Shown here piece by piece: positions 54,493-64,000 of a stretch of 64,000 nucleotides of DNA. This DNA comes from Candidatus Poribacteria bacterium (GTDB lineage: Bacteria > Poribacteria > WGA-4E > WGA-3G): assembly GCA_022822085.1 (NCBI GenBank), contig JAJECK010000051.1, forward strand, positions 1 through 64,000. The letters are read 5' to 3'. Every line of letters starts with the position of its first letter. The stretch's first letter is position 1. Under the pieces are notes generated by a model, which saw only the letters and a list, made by a program, of their open reading frames with translations, did not search any database and was not told the DNA's origin. The position numbers were made by a program, and so were the translations under genes.

Positions 54493-55398
54493 ATGGCACT
54501 GCAACTCAAACGAGATTATCTCAATCAGAAGGTACTGGAACGGCTCTCTACTTTACAACTGCATGCCCGGCTACCGATGATCGGGAACGTCTCCGGTAAA
54601 CATCGTAGTCCGATTCGCGGTTCAAGCCTTGAATTCGCTGAGTACCGTAAGTATGTACCGGGGGATGATACCCGTAGATTGGATTGGCGTGCTTATGCAC
54701 GGAATGATCGCTACTACATCAAAGAATTTGAGGCAGATACAAACCTACGCTTATGTCTAATCGTTGATACCAGTGGATCCATGGGATTCGCATACAACGG
54801 TATGAGCAAACTTGACTATGCGCGTCGTATCGGGGGCACATTAGCCTACATCGCCGCGCTGCAAGGGGATGCAGTCGGGCTCTACTGTGCAGGCACACAG
54901 TTCCACAAAGAAATCCCACCTAAGCGGAGTGCAACACACCTTAGCACGGTTCTTGATGAACTCGGTTCCGTAGAACCTTCAGGTGAGACAGGTTTAGCTG
55001 AAGTGCTCCACCAAACCGCTGAACGTATCTCGCAACGCGCGCTGATTATTATCATTTCCGATTTCTTCTTTGACCCTGAAGTGGCGAGAAGCTGCTTTGA
55101 GCATCTACGATTCCGTAAGCACGATGTAGCAGCTTTCCATCTGATGGAGCAGAGCGAACTCGATTTTGAGTTTGATCGTCCAATGCGGTTTGTTGATTTA
55201 GAGGGGGGGGAACCCATTTTAGCGGATCCAATTATTGTCGGTAATCAGTATCGACGGGCAATTGAGGTATATATTGAAAGCATGAACGAGGTTATCCGAG
55301 ATACCGAGATTGACTACAATCGTATCTGTATTGACGAGGATTACGGAGACGTATTAGCAAGATTTCTGCTGAGTCGAACTCCTAAAAGACGGGCGTAA
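54493..55398 (+). CDS. DUF58 VWA-like protein
   Basis: A 301-residue DUF58 protein. The signature P-G-D-D-T-R-R-L-D-W-R is at about 55-65, and the MIDAS-like D-T-S-G-S-M at about 93-98 is typical of VWA domains. It is the standard partner of MoxR, three bases downstream of it. Likely cytosolic and part of a membrane-associated complex with the Bat-like proteins. Confidence 0.9.
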   Translation: MALQLKRDYLNQKVLERLSTLQLHARLPMIGNVSGKHRSPIRGSSLEFAEYRKYVPGDDTRRLDWRAYARNDRYYIKEFEADTNLRLCLIVDTSGSMGFAYNGMSKLDYARRIGGTLAYIAALQGDAVGLYCAGTQFHKEIPPKRSATHLSTVLDELGSVEPSGETGLAEVLHQTAERISQRALIIIISDFFFDPEVARSCFEHLRFRKHDVAAFHLMEQSELDFEFDRPMRFVDLEGGEPILADPIIVGNQYRRAIEVYIESMNEVIRDTEIDYNRICIDEDYGDVLARFLLSRTPKRRA

Positions 55399-55412
55399 AG
55401 CAACTGGCTGTA

Positions 55413-55454
55413 GGCAATCAGCGGTCAGTAGTCGGCAATCAGCGGTCAGTAGTC
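55413..55454 (+). repeat. Two tandem 21-bp repeats
   Basis: GGCAATCAGCGGTCAGTAGT plus C occurs twice without a gap. Short, non-coding, between DUF58 and the four-helix-bundle relic. Confidence 0.7.
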
Positions 55455-55529
55455 GGCAAGAAATTTTCATAAGAATCAACGAACAATTCATCTGAACCTT
55501 CTCTATAATAAGCCATTGTAGGAGTGAAT

Positions 55530-55742
55530 ATGCGGGATTTCAGAAAGTTACAGGTTTGGGATAAATCTCAGGCGTTTTCTTCATATAGCAATGGGGACAA
55601 CCAGTGAAACCGAGTCCTTATCCTTCTTACACATGAACTGGAATATCTCAATACTAACGAATATACTGAATTAACAGACACAATTGTTAGCATTAAGAAA
55701 ATGTTAACTACCCTACTAAGAAAACTAAAAACTGACGGCTGA
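55530..55742 (+). pseudogene. Decayed four-helix-bundle protein gene
   Basis: An ATG behind GGAG starts M-R-D-F-R-K-L-Q-V-W-D-K-S, the usual start of four-helix-bundle (23S rRNA intervening-sequence-type) proteins. The frame stops at 55607. A shifted frame then gives R-F-L-H-I-A-M-G, and another gives L-I-L-L-T-H-E-L-E-Y-L-N to a stop at 55740-55742. The middle (about 50 residues) is deleted and the rest is frameshifted. Confidence 0.7.
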
Positions 55743-55765
55743 AAGCCGATTGCTGAGAGCAATAT

Positions 55766-57778
55766 ATGAATTTTTTACAACCTTTAATGCTTATAGCACT
55801 CCCACTGATGTTATTGCCGGTCATCATTCACCTCATCAATCAACAGCGTCACCGAACTATGCCGTGGGCAGCGATGATGTTTCTGATGACTGCAAAACGC
55901 ATGAGCAGAGGTATGGCACGCATTCGTCATATTCTCATTTTACTCATGCGCACCCTTGCTATCGCTGCTTTAATCTTTGCCATAAGTCGTCCCTTATCCG
56001 GTGGATGGTTAGGCAGTATAGGTTTGGCTAAACCTGATGTAACGATGGTCCTACTTGACCGATCCGCAAGTATGGAAGCACAAGACCTGCAGGCTGGTGA
56101 GTCTAAAAGATCCACTGGACTAAAACGACTCGCGCAGTTGCTGGAACAAGGGGATTACGGAACACACCTACTTTTAATTGATGGGGCTACTGGACAGTTG
56201 CATGAAGTAGATTCACCCAAGGCACTCTTGAGTCTACCGATGACTGAAGCAAGTGCAACCAGTTCCAATATCCCGGGTATGTATGAAGCTGCACTCACTT
56301 ATCTCAAAACTAACAATTCTGGACGCGCAGACGTTTGGCTTTGTTCCGATTTGCAAGAGAGCGATTGGTCTGTTGACAGTGGACGATGGGATGTGGTACG
56401 CGAAGAGTTTGCCCTCTTAGATGGTGTACATCATTTCCTGCTTGCTTATGCAGAACCACCTTCAAACAACTTATCAGTACGTGTGGAAAACGTGCTACGG
56501 TGGCAGCGCGGGAACGAAGCAGAACTTATTCTTGATGTTATGGTGCGGGCTGAAGGCAACACTACTGCAGTCCGACAAGTACCGATTGAGTTTGAAGTCA
56601 ACAACGTTCGTTCTGTAGTAGAAGTTGAACTTGATACACGCGGTGCATCTTTGAAAGGACATCGTATCCCAATTGATGGGGAACTCACTTCAGGGTGGGG
56701 GGCTGTAGGATTACCGGGGGATGTGAACCCGTTGGACAACCGATTTTACTTCGTATTTTCTGAACCACCGGTACGAAAATCGGTTATTGTCAGTGATGAT
56801 GCCAGCATTGGCGAATCATTCCGGCGAGCACTTGATATACCACCAGATGCCCGACTTCAACATCAAGCTGATGTGGTGTCTGTAAACCGTGTTGGAGAGA
56901 TCGACTGGGAAAGGACAGGATTATTGATCTGGCAGGCTGCTTTACCTAACGGATTGGTGGCAGAACAGATTCAGAATTTCATCAACACCGGAAGGATCGT
57001 TATCTTCTTCCCACCAAGTCAGCAAAATGCGGGGGACAATATGTTTGACACTCGTTGGAATGACTGGCAAAATCCCAGCGACGGTCAACTTTTTAACGTC
57101 TCATGGTGGCGTAGCGATGCGGATCTGTTAGCACGCGCAGAAAGCGGTGATGCTTTGCCACTGAACGAACTACGCACCTACCGTTATCGTTCCCTTGAAA
57201 GTAGTGGAACAACATTAGCAAGGTATGGTGCCGATATTCCACTATTAACCCGAATAAATACTGATCAGGGTGGTGCTTATTTCTGTAGCACACTACCGAC
57301 AGCGCAGTACTCTTCGCTTGAACGAGATGGTGTGGTATTTTATATCATGCTGCAACGCGCGTTAGCCGAAGGGTGTCGTGCATTGGCTGAGGCATCTCAA
57401 CGCGACGCTGCACCTGATGCCCTTACAGATCGGGAACAGTGGAAGCCTGTTGCTCCCGAAGGAAAAACAGGGTCTGTATCACAACGTGGATTACATGCAG
57501 GTGTCTACCGTGATGAAACATATTGGGTAGCAGTGAATCGTAGTGAAACCGAAGACACTGCCAAAGCTGCAGGTGTAGAGTCTGTAGACGCGCTGTTTAA
57601 CGAATTGCCTTATCGGAGGATAGATGTAGAGGTCGGGGATACCTCCTCATTAGCGAATGAACTTTGGCGTATTTTCCTCATCGCCATGCTGGTAGCACTG
57701 ATTGTAGAAGCGGTATTGAGTTTGCCAAGTAAGCGGGTTGAGAGTGATCCGGTAGTAGATTTTGCAACTGCAGATTAG
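55766..57778 (+). CDS. BatA-like membrane protein with VWA domain
   Basis: A 670-residue protein. The N-terminal BatA domain holds two membrane helices (about 5-23 and 52-72, with L-I-N-Q-Q-R-H-R between them). A VWA domain follows with MIDAS D-R-S-A-S (about 97-101), then a long extracytoplasmic region, and a final membrane helix near the end (about 632-652). This is the usual membrane partner of MoxR and DUF58. The next operon-type gene is displaced by an inserted 1275-residue gene. Confidence 0.83.
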   Translation: MNFLQPLMLIALPLMLLPVIIHLINQQRHRTMPWAAMMFLMTAKRMSRGMARIRHILILLMRTLAIAALIFAISRPLSGGWLGSIGLAKPDVTMVLLDRSASMEAQDLQAGESKRSTGLKRLAQLLEQGDYGTHLLLIDGATGQLHEVDSPKALLSLPMTEASATSSNIPGMYEAALTYLKTNNSGRADVWLCSDLQESDWSVDSGRWDVVREEFALLDGVHHFLLAYAEPPSNNLSVRVENVLRWQRGNEAELILDVMVRAEGNTTAVRQVPIEFEVNNVRSVVEVELDTRGASLKGHRIPIDGELTSGWGAVGLPGDVNPLDNRFYFVFSEPPVRKSVIVSDDASIGESFRRALDIPPDARLQHQADVVSVNRVGEIDWERTGLLIWQAALPNGLVAEQIQNFINTGRIVIFFPPSQQNAGDNMFDTRWNDWQNPSDGQLFNVSWWRSDADLLARAESGDALPLNELRTYRYRSLESSGTTLARYGADIPLLTRINTDQGGAYFCSTLPTAQYSSLERDGVVFYIMLQRALAEGCRALAEASQRDAAPDALTDREQWKPVAPEGKTGSVSQRGLHAGVYRDETYWVAVNRSETEDTAKAAGVESVDALFNELPYRRIDVEVGDTSSLANELWRIFLIAMLVALIVEAVLSLPSKRVESDPVVDFATAD

Positions 57779-57806
57779 GCGTACAGAAACTTGGTAGGAG
57801 TAGAAA

Positions 57807-60800
57807 ATGAATATTGAAACAATTTTTACAGTAAAAAATGAACATCTTAGCCAACTTGATCAAAAAACATCAGTTGAGTTCTTTCAGAAGCTGCTTTGGG
57901 CAGAAGCACGAAAACTCGGAATAGAAATCAGCGATATTACTGTATCAAGTTGGAATAATGTTCCAGATGGTGGAGTTGATGCTTCCGTAAATACTGAGAT
58001 TCAAATTACAGGAGGATCCGGGATCATTAAACTGGGGAAATCCAGTTACCAGATTAAAGCTGGAGCAACGTTTAAGCCGTGGCAGAAATCAGTTATCAAG
58101 AAAGAATTGTTTGACACAAAGGATCCTGGGAGACAGAACCTTGGTGAAAGCATTCAAGCTTGCCTTGATGCTGAAGGTACTTACATTTTGGTTTGCACCG
58201 GAATTGATCCTACCGAATCTCAACAAGGAAATATTCGATCGCACATTGAGGAATACTTGAAACAATGTGGTTATTCACATCCTAAATTTGAGGTGTTTAC
58301 TCAGAATAACCTGATAGGTTTTCTTGAATTTTTTCCATCATTAGCGTTGCGGGTAAACCGGAACTCTGGGACTACTTTTCAAACACATCAAAGTTGGTCT
58401 GTAGATGATACCATGCGAGTTCAATTTTTCCCAAGTCAATCACAGAAAGAACTAATACCGAAAATCCAGAACGAATTGCGAGGAAATACTAGTGCTATCC
58501 ACGTGCGGGTGTTAGGGGAACCTGGCATTGGAAAAACAAAACTTGTCTTAGAGGCAACGAAGGTTGAAGACTTATCTTCACTTGTTATTTATTGCACCGC
58601 CTCCCAGTTTCGGGACAGTGATTTGATGTATGAAATTCTCCGTGACGATAATCATTTTTCTGCAATTTTAATAATTGATGAGTGCGATCCGGAAAATAGA
58701 TTTTATATTTGGGATAAACTGCAACACCGCGGACCTCGAATTAAATTGATTAGTATATATAATAACTACGACCCGGTTGCCGGTAGTCGTATTACTGAAT
58801 TTGAAATAGAGCATTTGGAAGATGAACAGATTCTCACTATCATTCAGGAATATGGAGTTCGCAAAGAAACTGCAGATCTGTATCTGCAGTTTTGTGGTGG
58901 TTCTCCTCGAATGGCACAGCACACGGGTAAAATTCTAGCCAATTACCCTGGAGACCCATCCCAACTTTTGACTGATAACTATCTTTATAAAAGTTTCTAC
59001 ATTGACTTTGGAAAAGAAGATCCTAATAGCTCAGAAGTTCAACAGAGAGAATTGGTGCTTAGACATTTAGCACTCTTTAAGCAATTTGGATTTGAAGGGG
59101 CTCTCGTGACTGAAGCACAAGCAATTGCCAAAAAAGTTGAGGCAGCTAATTCACAGATCACTTGGCACAGATTTCAAGAAATCATTGATAACCTGCGGAA
59201 ACGCAAAATCCTTCAAGGTGGATATACCTACTACATCACACCAATAGCTCTTCAGATCAAGTTATGGGTGGAATGGTGGCAAATTTATGGAAATCCGTTT
59301 GATTATGATGCTTTCATTGAAGATTTTCCACCTAAGTTGATTGAATGGTTTAATGAAATGTTTCGGTACGCCTCTGAATCAGAACCCGCATTAAAAATAG
59401 TTGAAGGTTATCTCGGACCAAACGGTCCTTTTCAGAATAGTGAATATCTGAACACGAGGTTGGGCAGTAGTTTTTTTCTCACACTGACTGAAGCATCTCC
59501 CAAATCTGCATTAAAATGCCTCATGCAAACAATAGGTAGTTGGGATAAAGAATCTCTATTAGATTTTACAGAAGGACGAAGGAATGTGGTTTTGGCACTT
59601 GAAAAAATAGCTATGCATCGGGACCTGTTTGTTGATGCTGCAAGGTTACTTTTCGCCCTTGGTGAAGCGGAAAATGAGGGTTATTCGAATAACGCAAGTG
59701 GTATATTTGTTGAACTTTTCTCATTAGGACGGGGCGCGGTAGCACCCACAGAAGCACCACCTATAGAACGTTTACCTGTCTTAAAAGAAGCATTTGAATC
59801 GGGATCAAAAGAACGGCGCAAGCTGGCATTGAACGCCTGCAATAAAGGCCTGCAGTCGGATTATTTTACACGAAGCTCTGGTGTAGGAAATCAGGGACTA
59901 CGTGGGATCCCTAAACTTTGGGAACCCAAAACTTATGGTGAATGGTGGGATGCCTACCGTCAAATATGGCAACTTCTATTTGAACAATTAGAGTATTTGC
60001 CTGAAGATGAACGTGAAAAAGTTGTAGAAATCTTGCTGGGACGGGCAGGAGCGATTGCAAGGATTCACAAATTAAGTGATATAGTTGTGGACACAGTCAG
60101 AAAAATTACTGAAAACAGATATGCCGGCAAAAAACAGATCATTGAGACGATTAGTAGAATTTTATTTCATGATGATTCTTATGTGGATGACAAAGGCCTA
60201 TCACCCGAAATTAGACAGAACTTTGAAAAAATCCGTGATGAATTGATTGGATCCGATTTTCACTCGCTCATGCAACGGTATGTTGGGATGGATATTCTTG
60301 AAGACCATCCACTCGAAGATGGGGTTGATAAAATTAAACCACATCTTGAAACACTCGCTAAGCAGTCTATAGATAATCCTATCCTCTTAGAATCGGAACT
60401 ATCATGGCTTGTAACTACTGAAGCACAGAATGGAAACAAATTTGGATATGAACTTGGAAAGAAAGACGAGTATCTTTCTTTTTTACCAACGCTTCTTGAA
60501 GCACAACGAAACGCAGATGAAAATGCAAGTCCCTATTTTTTAGGTGGTTATTTCCATGCAATCTTTGATAGAGACTTAACACTATGGGAGCAACAACTTG
60601 ACTCGCTCTGTGAAGATACTACACTGAACGCAATAGTACCATATCTTACCCACTGTTCTGGTCTAACTGATCAATCTGGACTTCGCATTCTCAAACTTGT
60701 GGAAGAAGGTATCATTAACACCAACGATTTTGGATTATTTATATATCGAAATGCAATTACCAACTTATCTGTCAAAGTTTTTGAAGCTTGGATAGAGCTT

Positions 60801-61634
60801 CTGTTAAGTGCCATGGACATATCTTCTGTGCAAATAGCATTGAAGTTGTTCTACAACTATTATATTTCTCGAAAATCGGAGTTTACTTTACCCTATGAAC
60901 TAACATTTCGCCTCCTTTCGCATCCAGAATTGTTTAAAGAATCTGACAATTATGGGTATGATACAATGACAGATTTCTATTGGACAAAAACAGCAAATGC
61001 GCTTCTACACCAACATCCACAGAAAGCTTTAGAGTTAGTACAACTCATGTTAGTTTCCTTTGGAAGTGATAAAACAATTTTTGATTCTTTCTCACAAAGT
61101 TGCTCATTTCTCACAGAGGCAACTAAACAACATCCTACTGAAGTTTGGAATTACGTTAGCAAATATTTGGGAAATTATGACAATTTTTCAAGAACTATAT
61201 CCATAGGAAATTGGCTTAGAGAAGCAGATATTTCAGAAAAAGAAGAAGATAAAGAAAAAGGTGCATTAACCTTGATACCACCCAAAAATATCTGGGAATG
61301 GGTTGATAGAGACGCGGAAAATCGAGCATGGTATCTTGCGAGTGAATTTGTTCCAAAAACTCTATTGGTAGAAGAATGGCCCAAGTCTTTAGCACGAAAT
61401 ATTCTTGTTAGATATGGAGATAGGGAAGACGTTAGAAGTACATTGATATCAAATTATTCAACAGAAGTATTCTGGGGCCCTGCCAGTTTATATTATGAAG
61501 AGAAACTGAAAAAATTAGTTAATATCCAAAACAGCGACAATAACGAAAATGTTAATCGTTGGATCAATGAATTTACCTCATTTCTGAAAGAGCAAATTGA
61601 ACATGCCAAGATTGAAGAGGAAAGAAGATTTTAG
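57807..61634 (+). CDS. STAND-like NTPase with N-terminal nuclease, defence candidate
   Basis: A 1275-residue protein with no membrane segment. Residues about 20-170 look like a PD-(D/E)xK restriction-type nuclease (D-G-G-V-D-A-S-V, then S-Y-Q-I-K-A-G). Residues about 230-420 are a P-loop NTPase (Walker A G-E-P-G-I-G-K-T-K-L, Walker B I-L-I-I-D-E-C-D), and about 550-1275 is helical-repeat-rich. This effector-NTPase-sensor order is that of Avs-type antiviral STAND proteins. It sits between two VWA genes of a MoxR operon and is clearly AT-richer, so it is probably acquired. Defence is inferred from architecture only. Confidence 0.75.
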   Translation: MNIETIFTVKNEHLSQLDQKTSVEFFQKLLWAEARKLGIEISDITVSSWNNVPDGGVDASVNTEIQITGGSGIIKLGKSSYQIKAGATFKPWQKSVIKKELFDTKDPGRQNLGESIQACLDAEGTYILVCTGIDPTESQQGNIRSHIEEYLKQCGYSHPKFEVFTQNNLIGFLEFFPSLALRVNRNSGTTFQTHQSWSVDDTMRVQFFPSQSQKELIPKIQNELRGNTSAIHVRVLGEPGIGKTKLVLEATKVEDLSSLVIYCTASQFRDSDLMYEILRDDNHFSAILIIDECDPENRFYIWDKLQHRGPRIKLISIYNNYDPVAGSRITEFEIEHLEDEQILTIIQEYGVRKETADLYLQFCGGSPRMAQHTGKILANYPGDPSQLLTDNYLYKSFYIDFGKEDPNSSEVQQRELVLRHLALFKQFGFEGALVTEAQAIAKKVEAANSQITWHRFQEIIDNLRKRKILQGGYTYYITPIALQIKLWVEWWQIYGNPFDYDAFIEDFPPKLIEWFNEMFRYASESEPALKIVEGYLGPNGPFQNSEYLNTRLGSSFFLTLTEASPKSALKCLMQTIGSWDKESLLDFTEGRRNVVLALEKIAMHRDLFVDAARLLFALGEAENEGYSNNASGIFVELFSLGRGAVAPTEAPPIERLPVLKEAFESGSKERRKLALNACNKGLQSDYFTRSSGVGNQGLRGIPKLWEPKTYGEWWDAYRQIWQLLFEQLEYLPEDEREKVVEILLGRAGAIARIHKLSDIVVDTVRKITENRYAGKKQIIETISRILFHDDSYVDDKGLSPEIRQNFEKIRDELIGSDFHSLMQRYVGMDILEDHPLEDGVDKIKPHLETLAKQSIDNPILLESELSWLVTTEAQNGNKFGYELGKKDEYLSFLPTLLEAQRNADENASPYFLGGYFHAIFDRDLTLWEQQLDSLCEDTTLNAIVPYLTHCSGLTDQSGLRILKLVEEGIINTNDFGLFIYRNAITNLSVKVFEAWIELLLSAMDISSVQIALKLFYNYYISRKSEFTLPYELTFRLLSHPELFKESDNYGYDTMTDFYWTKTANALLHQHPQKALELVQLMLVSFGSDKTIFDSFSQSCSFLTEATKQHPTEVWNYVSKYLGNYDNFSRTISIGNWLREADISEKEEDKEKGALTLIPPKNIWEWVDRDAENRAWYLASEFVPKTLLVEEWPKSLARNILVRYGDREDVRSTLISNYSTEVFWGPASLYYEEKLKKLVNIQNSDNNENVNRWINEFTSFLKEQIEHAKIEEERRF

Positions 61635-61657
61635 CAAACTCGGAGACCTAAACAAAC

Positions 61658-63865
61658 ATGCAAGACACACAAGGACACCTTGAATTCTTTTCCAACAGTT
61701 CCGTTATAACTTTGGGAGTCATTATTATCATTGTAACTGCTGTACTGTGCTGGTATGCATGGCATCGCAGCGGATATCGCAAACGTATCGGATGGCTTGA
61801 GTTACTCCGATTCGTCCTCGTCTGCCTTGTGATTCTCACTCTCAATCAACCCGAATGGTTAGAATCACAACCGCCAGAACGACGTTCTACGCTTGCTGTG
61901 CTGTGGGACAAATCTAACAGCATGCAAACCCAGGACATTCTTGTAGACCCAGACACCACTGTTGAACGGAAAAGTCGAGCAGAAACGATTCAACCGCTAA
62001 TTTCTGAAGAGGTATGGAAACCTGAAGATGACACTGAACTCAATGTCGTATTTGAATCGTTCTCATCACTCTTAGACCCCGCAGAAGAAGCAACAGATAT
62101 TAACGCCGGACTAACACATATCCTTGAAAATCACTCTAATCTGCGCGGTGTGGTGCTGCTCTCGGATGGCGATTGGAATGTCGGGGATTCACCAGAAAAG
62201 GCTGCCACCCGCTTCCACATGAAAGAGGTACCCGTTTTCACCGTAGGTGTCGGCAGTGAAGTACCATTACCCGACCTTGAGTTAGTTAGCATGGACGCGC
62301 CGACTTATGGCGTTACAAAGAAACAACTCCGTATTCCGTTTGTCGTTCGCAACACTTTGGGGCAAGACAGAGACGTGAATCTAACTTTGAGCATCAATGG
62401 AGAATCAACGATTACCAAAATCATTACAGTTCCTGCTATGGGACAGGCACAAGATAATATGGCTTGGACACCACAAGAAACAGGTGAATACGACATATCT
62501 CTGCGAATTGCAAAGGATATCCAAGAGTTGATACCAGAAAATAATGAACTCTCTGCTCCAATATCAATACGTAAAGAACAGTTGAAAATTCTCGTTATAG
62601 ATTCTTTTCCGCGTTGGGAGTATCGTTATCTACGCAACGCTTTGGAACGTGATGCAGGTGTTGATGTCTCGTGCCTGCTATTTCATCCTAAGCTACCACA
62701 GGTTGGCGGAGGACGCGCTTATATCAAGAGGTTCCCTGATGCAAGAGAACTCAGCAAATTTGATGTGGTGTTTCTCGGAGATGTCGGGATTGCTCCCGAT
62801 CAGTTGACGACTGAACAAGCACAGGATTTACGGCAACTTGTTAGTGCCCAAGCAGCTGGCATTGTCTTTCTACCGGGACGCACAGGCGCGCATAATTCAT
62901 TGACTATCGGTCCACTTGCCGACCTTTATCCTGTAGTTTTAGATCCTGCCACACCGAACGGTGTCGGTTCAAGTTTGCAAGGATATTTCGCTCTCACAGA
63001 ACCCGGACAACGAAGTTTATTGACACGGCTTGGAGATACCGATATTGATAACAGCGATGTGTGGCGCACGTTACCAGGTTTCTTCTGGTATGCTGGCGTC
63101 AGACGTGCGAAAGCAGGAACAGAGATATTGGCAGTACACGACCAAGCTTCCACAGTGTCCGGACGCGTGCCACTTATTGTTACAAAAACGTATGGCACAG
63201 GGAAAGTCCTTTTCATGGGAACGGATAGTGCATGGCGTTGGCGACATGGTGTTGAAGACAAATACCACTACCGCTTCTGGAGTCAAGTCGCCCGGTGGAT
63301 GGCATATCGCCGACAAATGGCACAAGGTGAATCGATACGAATGTTCTACTCACCTGACCGACCTCACGTTGATGATGTCCTTACCTTAAACGCTAATGTA
63401 ATTGATAACTTCGGCGGACCGCTGGAAAGAGGCACAGTCGTGGTACAGGCGATTGCCCCTTCTGGTAAAACTGAAACCATCCGACTACAACCAGGTGTAG
63501 AAGATGCGTTAGGACTGTTCATCGGGACGTTTACACCGAAAGAGGCTGGCAACTATCGGCTTGTAGCGACCAGCAGTGAAACAGGGGCATCCGTTCAAAC
63601 TGAGCTTTCGGTGCAAGGATTAAATCGTGAGCAACAAGGAAGATTGGCAAGGTTTGATGTTCTTGAGGAAATCGCAAATATCACTGGAGGGAAATTAGTA
63701 TCAGTTTCTGAAGTAGGGACATTACAGGAACATCTCGCTGCCCTACCAGAACCTGAACCGATTGTTAAACGGACGCGTATCTGGGCAAACCCGTATTGGG
63801 GTGGGTTGATTATACTTCTGCTCGGGTTATTCTGGGTTGCAAGGAAGATGGCAGGTACGATATAA
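61658..63865 (+). CDS. VWA/GATase-like membrane protein
   Basis: A 735-residue protein: two N-terminal membrane helices (about 15-33 and 46-62), a VWA-like domain with a D-K-S-N-S MIDAS (about 87-91) and a closing L-L-S-D-G-D-W-N-V-G segment. A glutamine-amidotransferase-like region follows (about 300-540), a beta-sandwich, and one final membrane helix (about 708-725). It is the usual last VWA partner of MoxR/BatA operons. Separated from BatA only by the STAND-like gene. Confidence 0.8.
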   Translation: MQDTQGHLEFFSNSSVITLGVIIIIVTAVLCWYAWHRSGYRKRIGWLELLRFVLVCLVILTLNQPEWLESQPPERRSTLAVLWDKSNSMQTQDILVDPDTTVERKSRAETIQPLISEEVWKPEDDTELNVVFESFSSLLDPAEEATDINAGLTHILENHSNLRGVVLLSDGDWNVGDSPEKAATRFHMKEVPVFTVGVGSEVPLPDLELVSMDAPTYGVTKKQLRIPFVVRNTLGQDRDVNLTLSINGESTITKIITVPAMGQAQDNMAWTPQETGEYDISLRIAKDIQELIPENNELSAPISIRKEQLKILVIDSFPRWEYRYLRNALERDAGVDVSCLLFHPKLPQVGGGRAYIKRFPDARELSKFDVVFLGDVGIAPDQLTTEQAQDLRQLVSAQAAGIVFLPGRTGAHNSLTIGPLADLYPVVLDPATPNGVGSSLQGYFALTEPGQRSLLTRLGDTDIDNSDVWRTLPGFFWYAGVRRAKAGTEILAVHDQASTVSGRVPLIVTKTYGTGKVLFMGTDSAWRWRHGVEDKYHYRFWSQVARWMAYRRQMAQGESIRMFYSPDRPHVDDVLTLNANVIDNFGGPLERGTVVVQAIAPSGKTETIRLQPGVEDALGLFIGTFTPKEAGNYRLVATSSETGASVQTELSVQGLNREQQGRLARFDVLEEIANITGGKLVSVSEVGTLQEHLAALPEPEPIVKRTRIWANPYWGGLIILLLGLFWVARKMAGTI

Positions 63866-63883
63866 CTATTAACGGTATTAGTT

Positions 63884-64000
63884 ATGCCAAAATTGGACAT
63901 ACGCGAACTTTACTACATTACGCACATAGACAATCTCCCATCCATCCTTGCGCGCGGGGTTTTGTCTCACGCAAAGATGGAAGCAGAAGGCGTACATTCT
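63884..64000 (+). CDS. Start of a DarT-like (DUF4433) ADP-ribosyltransferase, cut by the edge
   Basis: The first 39 residues begin M-P-K-L-D-I-R-E-L-Y-Y-I-T-H-I-D-N-L-P-S-I-L-written here as I-T-H-I-D-N-L and then A-R-G-V-L-S-H. The H-I-D-N-L-x-S-I-L-x-x-G pattern is the NAD-binding start of DarT-type toxins, which ADP-ribosylate thymidine in single-stranded DNA. The cognate DarG antitoxin would be expected just outside the window. Confidence 0.68.
   Translation, partial: MPKLDIRELYYITHIDNLPSILARGVLSHAKMEAEGVHS

Overview
The window is a 64-kb chromosomal piece of an uncultured-type bacterium. It combines two large WD40-repeat proteins (one fused to an ECF sigma factor), NPCBM and jelly-roll secreted proteins, a CotH kinase, Thermus-type 7Fe ferredoxins, a split STT3-like membrane protein and many short dispersed hairpin repeats. 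This mix fits the Candidatus Poribacteria / sponge-symbiont type of genome, but that is an inference from gene content; no rRNA is present to confirm it. I saw no rRNA, tRNA or CRISPR array.

Layout. 1-4.2 kb: a cell-wall MurNAc salvage operon on the minus strand (AmiE-like serine hydrolase, NamZ-like DUF1343, AnmK). 4.4-8 kb: dnaE. 8-9.6 kb: a two-gene restriction-modification pair whose junction carries a direct repeat read in two frames. 9.6-14.1 kb: aldo/keto reductase, a frameshifted RelE/ParE toxin with a duplicated-domain partner, a DUF4377 lipoprotein, a MITE-like element, a protease-TPR protein with a broken catalytic triad, and small or decayed genes. 14.2-19.3 kb: aconitase, two tandem NPCBM secreted proteins and Ndk. 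19.7-27 kb: a sigma-factor/transmembrane/WD40 giant and its paralogue, which has lost the sigma part.

27.4-34.3 kb is the most unusual region: an apparent minus-strand operon led by a sigma-70-like factor, then six paralogous proteins of an unrecognised repeat family (recurring H-x-G-F-x-L modules), then three 7Fe ferredoxins, with two truncated ferredoxin pieces between the paralogues. 34.5-41 kb: a lipoprotein, an IS5-like insertion sequence with an A_AAA_AAC slippage site, a frameshifted STT3-like protein and a TolB-like propeller. 41-49 kb: secreted jelly-roll and carboxypeptidase-regulatory proteins among dispersed repeats, then a rhodanese/MauE-like pair. 49.6-53.3 kb: an enolase-superfamily sugar-acid dehydratase, a CotH protein and a PD-(D/E)xK protein.

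53.5-63.9 kb: a MoxR-DUF58-BatA-VWA operon interrupted by a 1275-residue nuclease/P-loop NTPase/helical protein that looks like an antiviral STAND protein. The start of a DarT-like (DUF4433) gene lies at the right edge.

Seven proteins scattered over 17-48 kb, with unrelated N-terminal domains, end in the same C-terminal tag (consensus K-L-x-T-x-W-G-x-L-K, usually preceded by V-x-P). The six full-length ones have signal peptides or lipoboxes. This suggests a lineage-specific sorting or anchoring signal.
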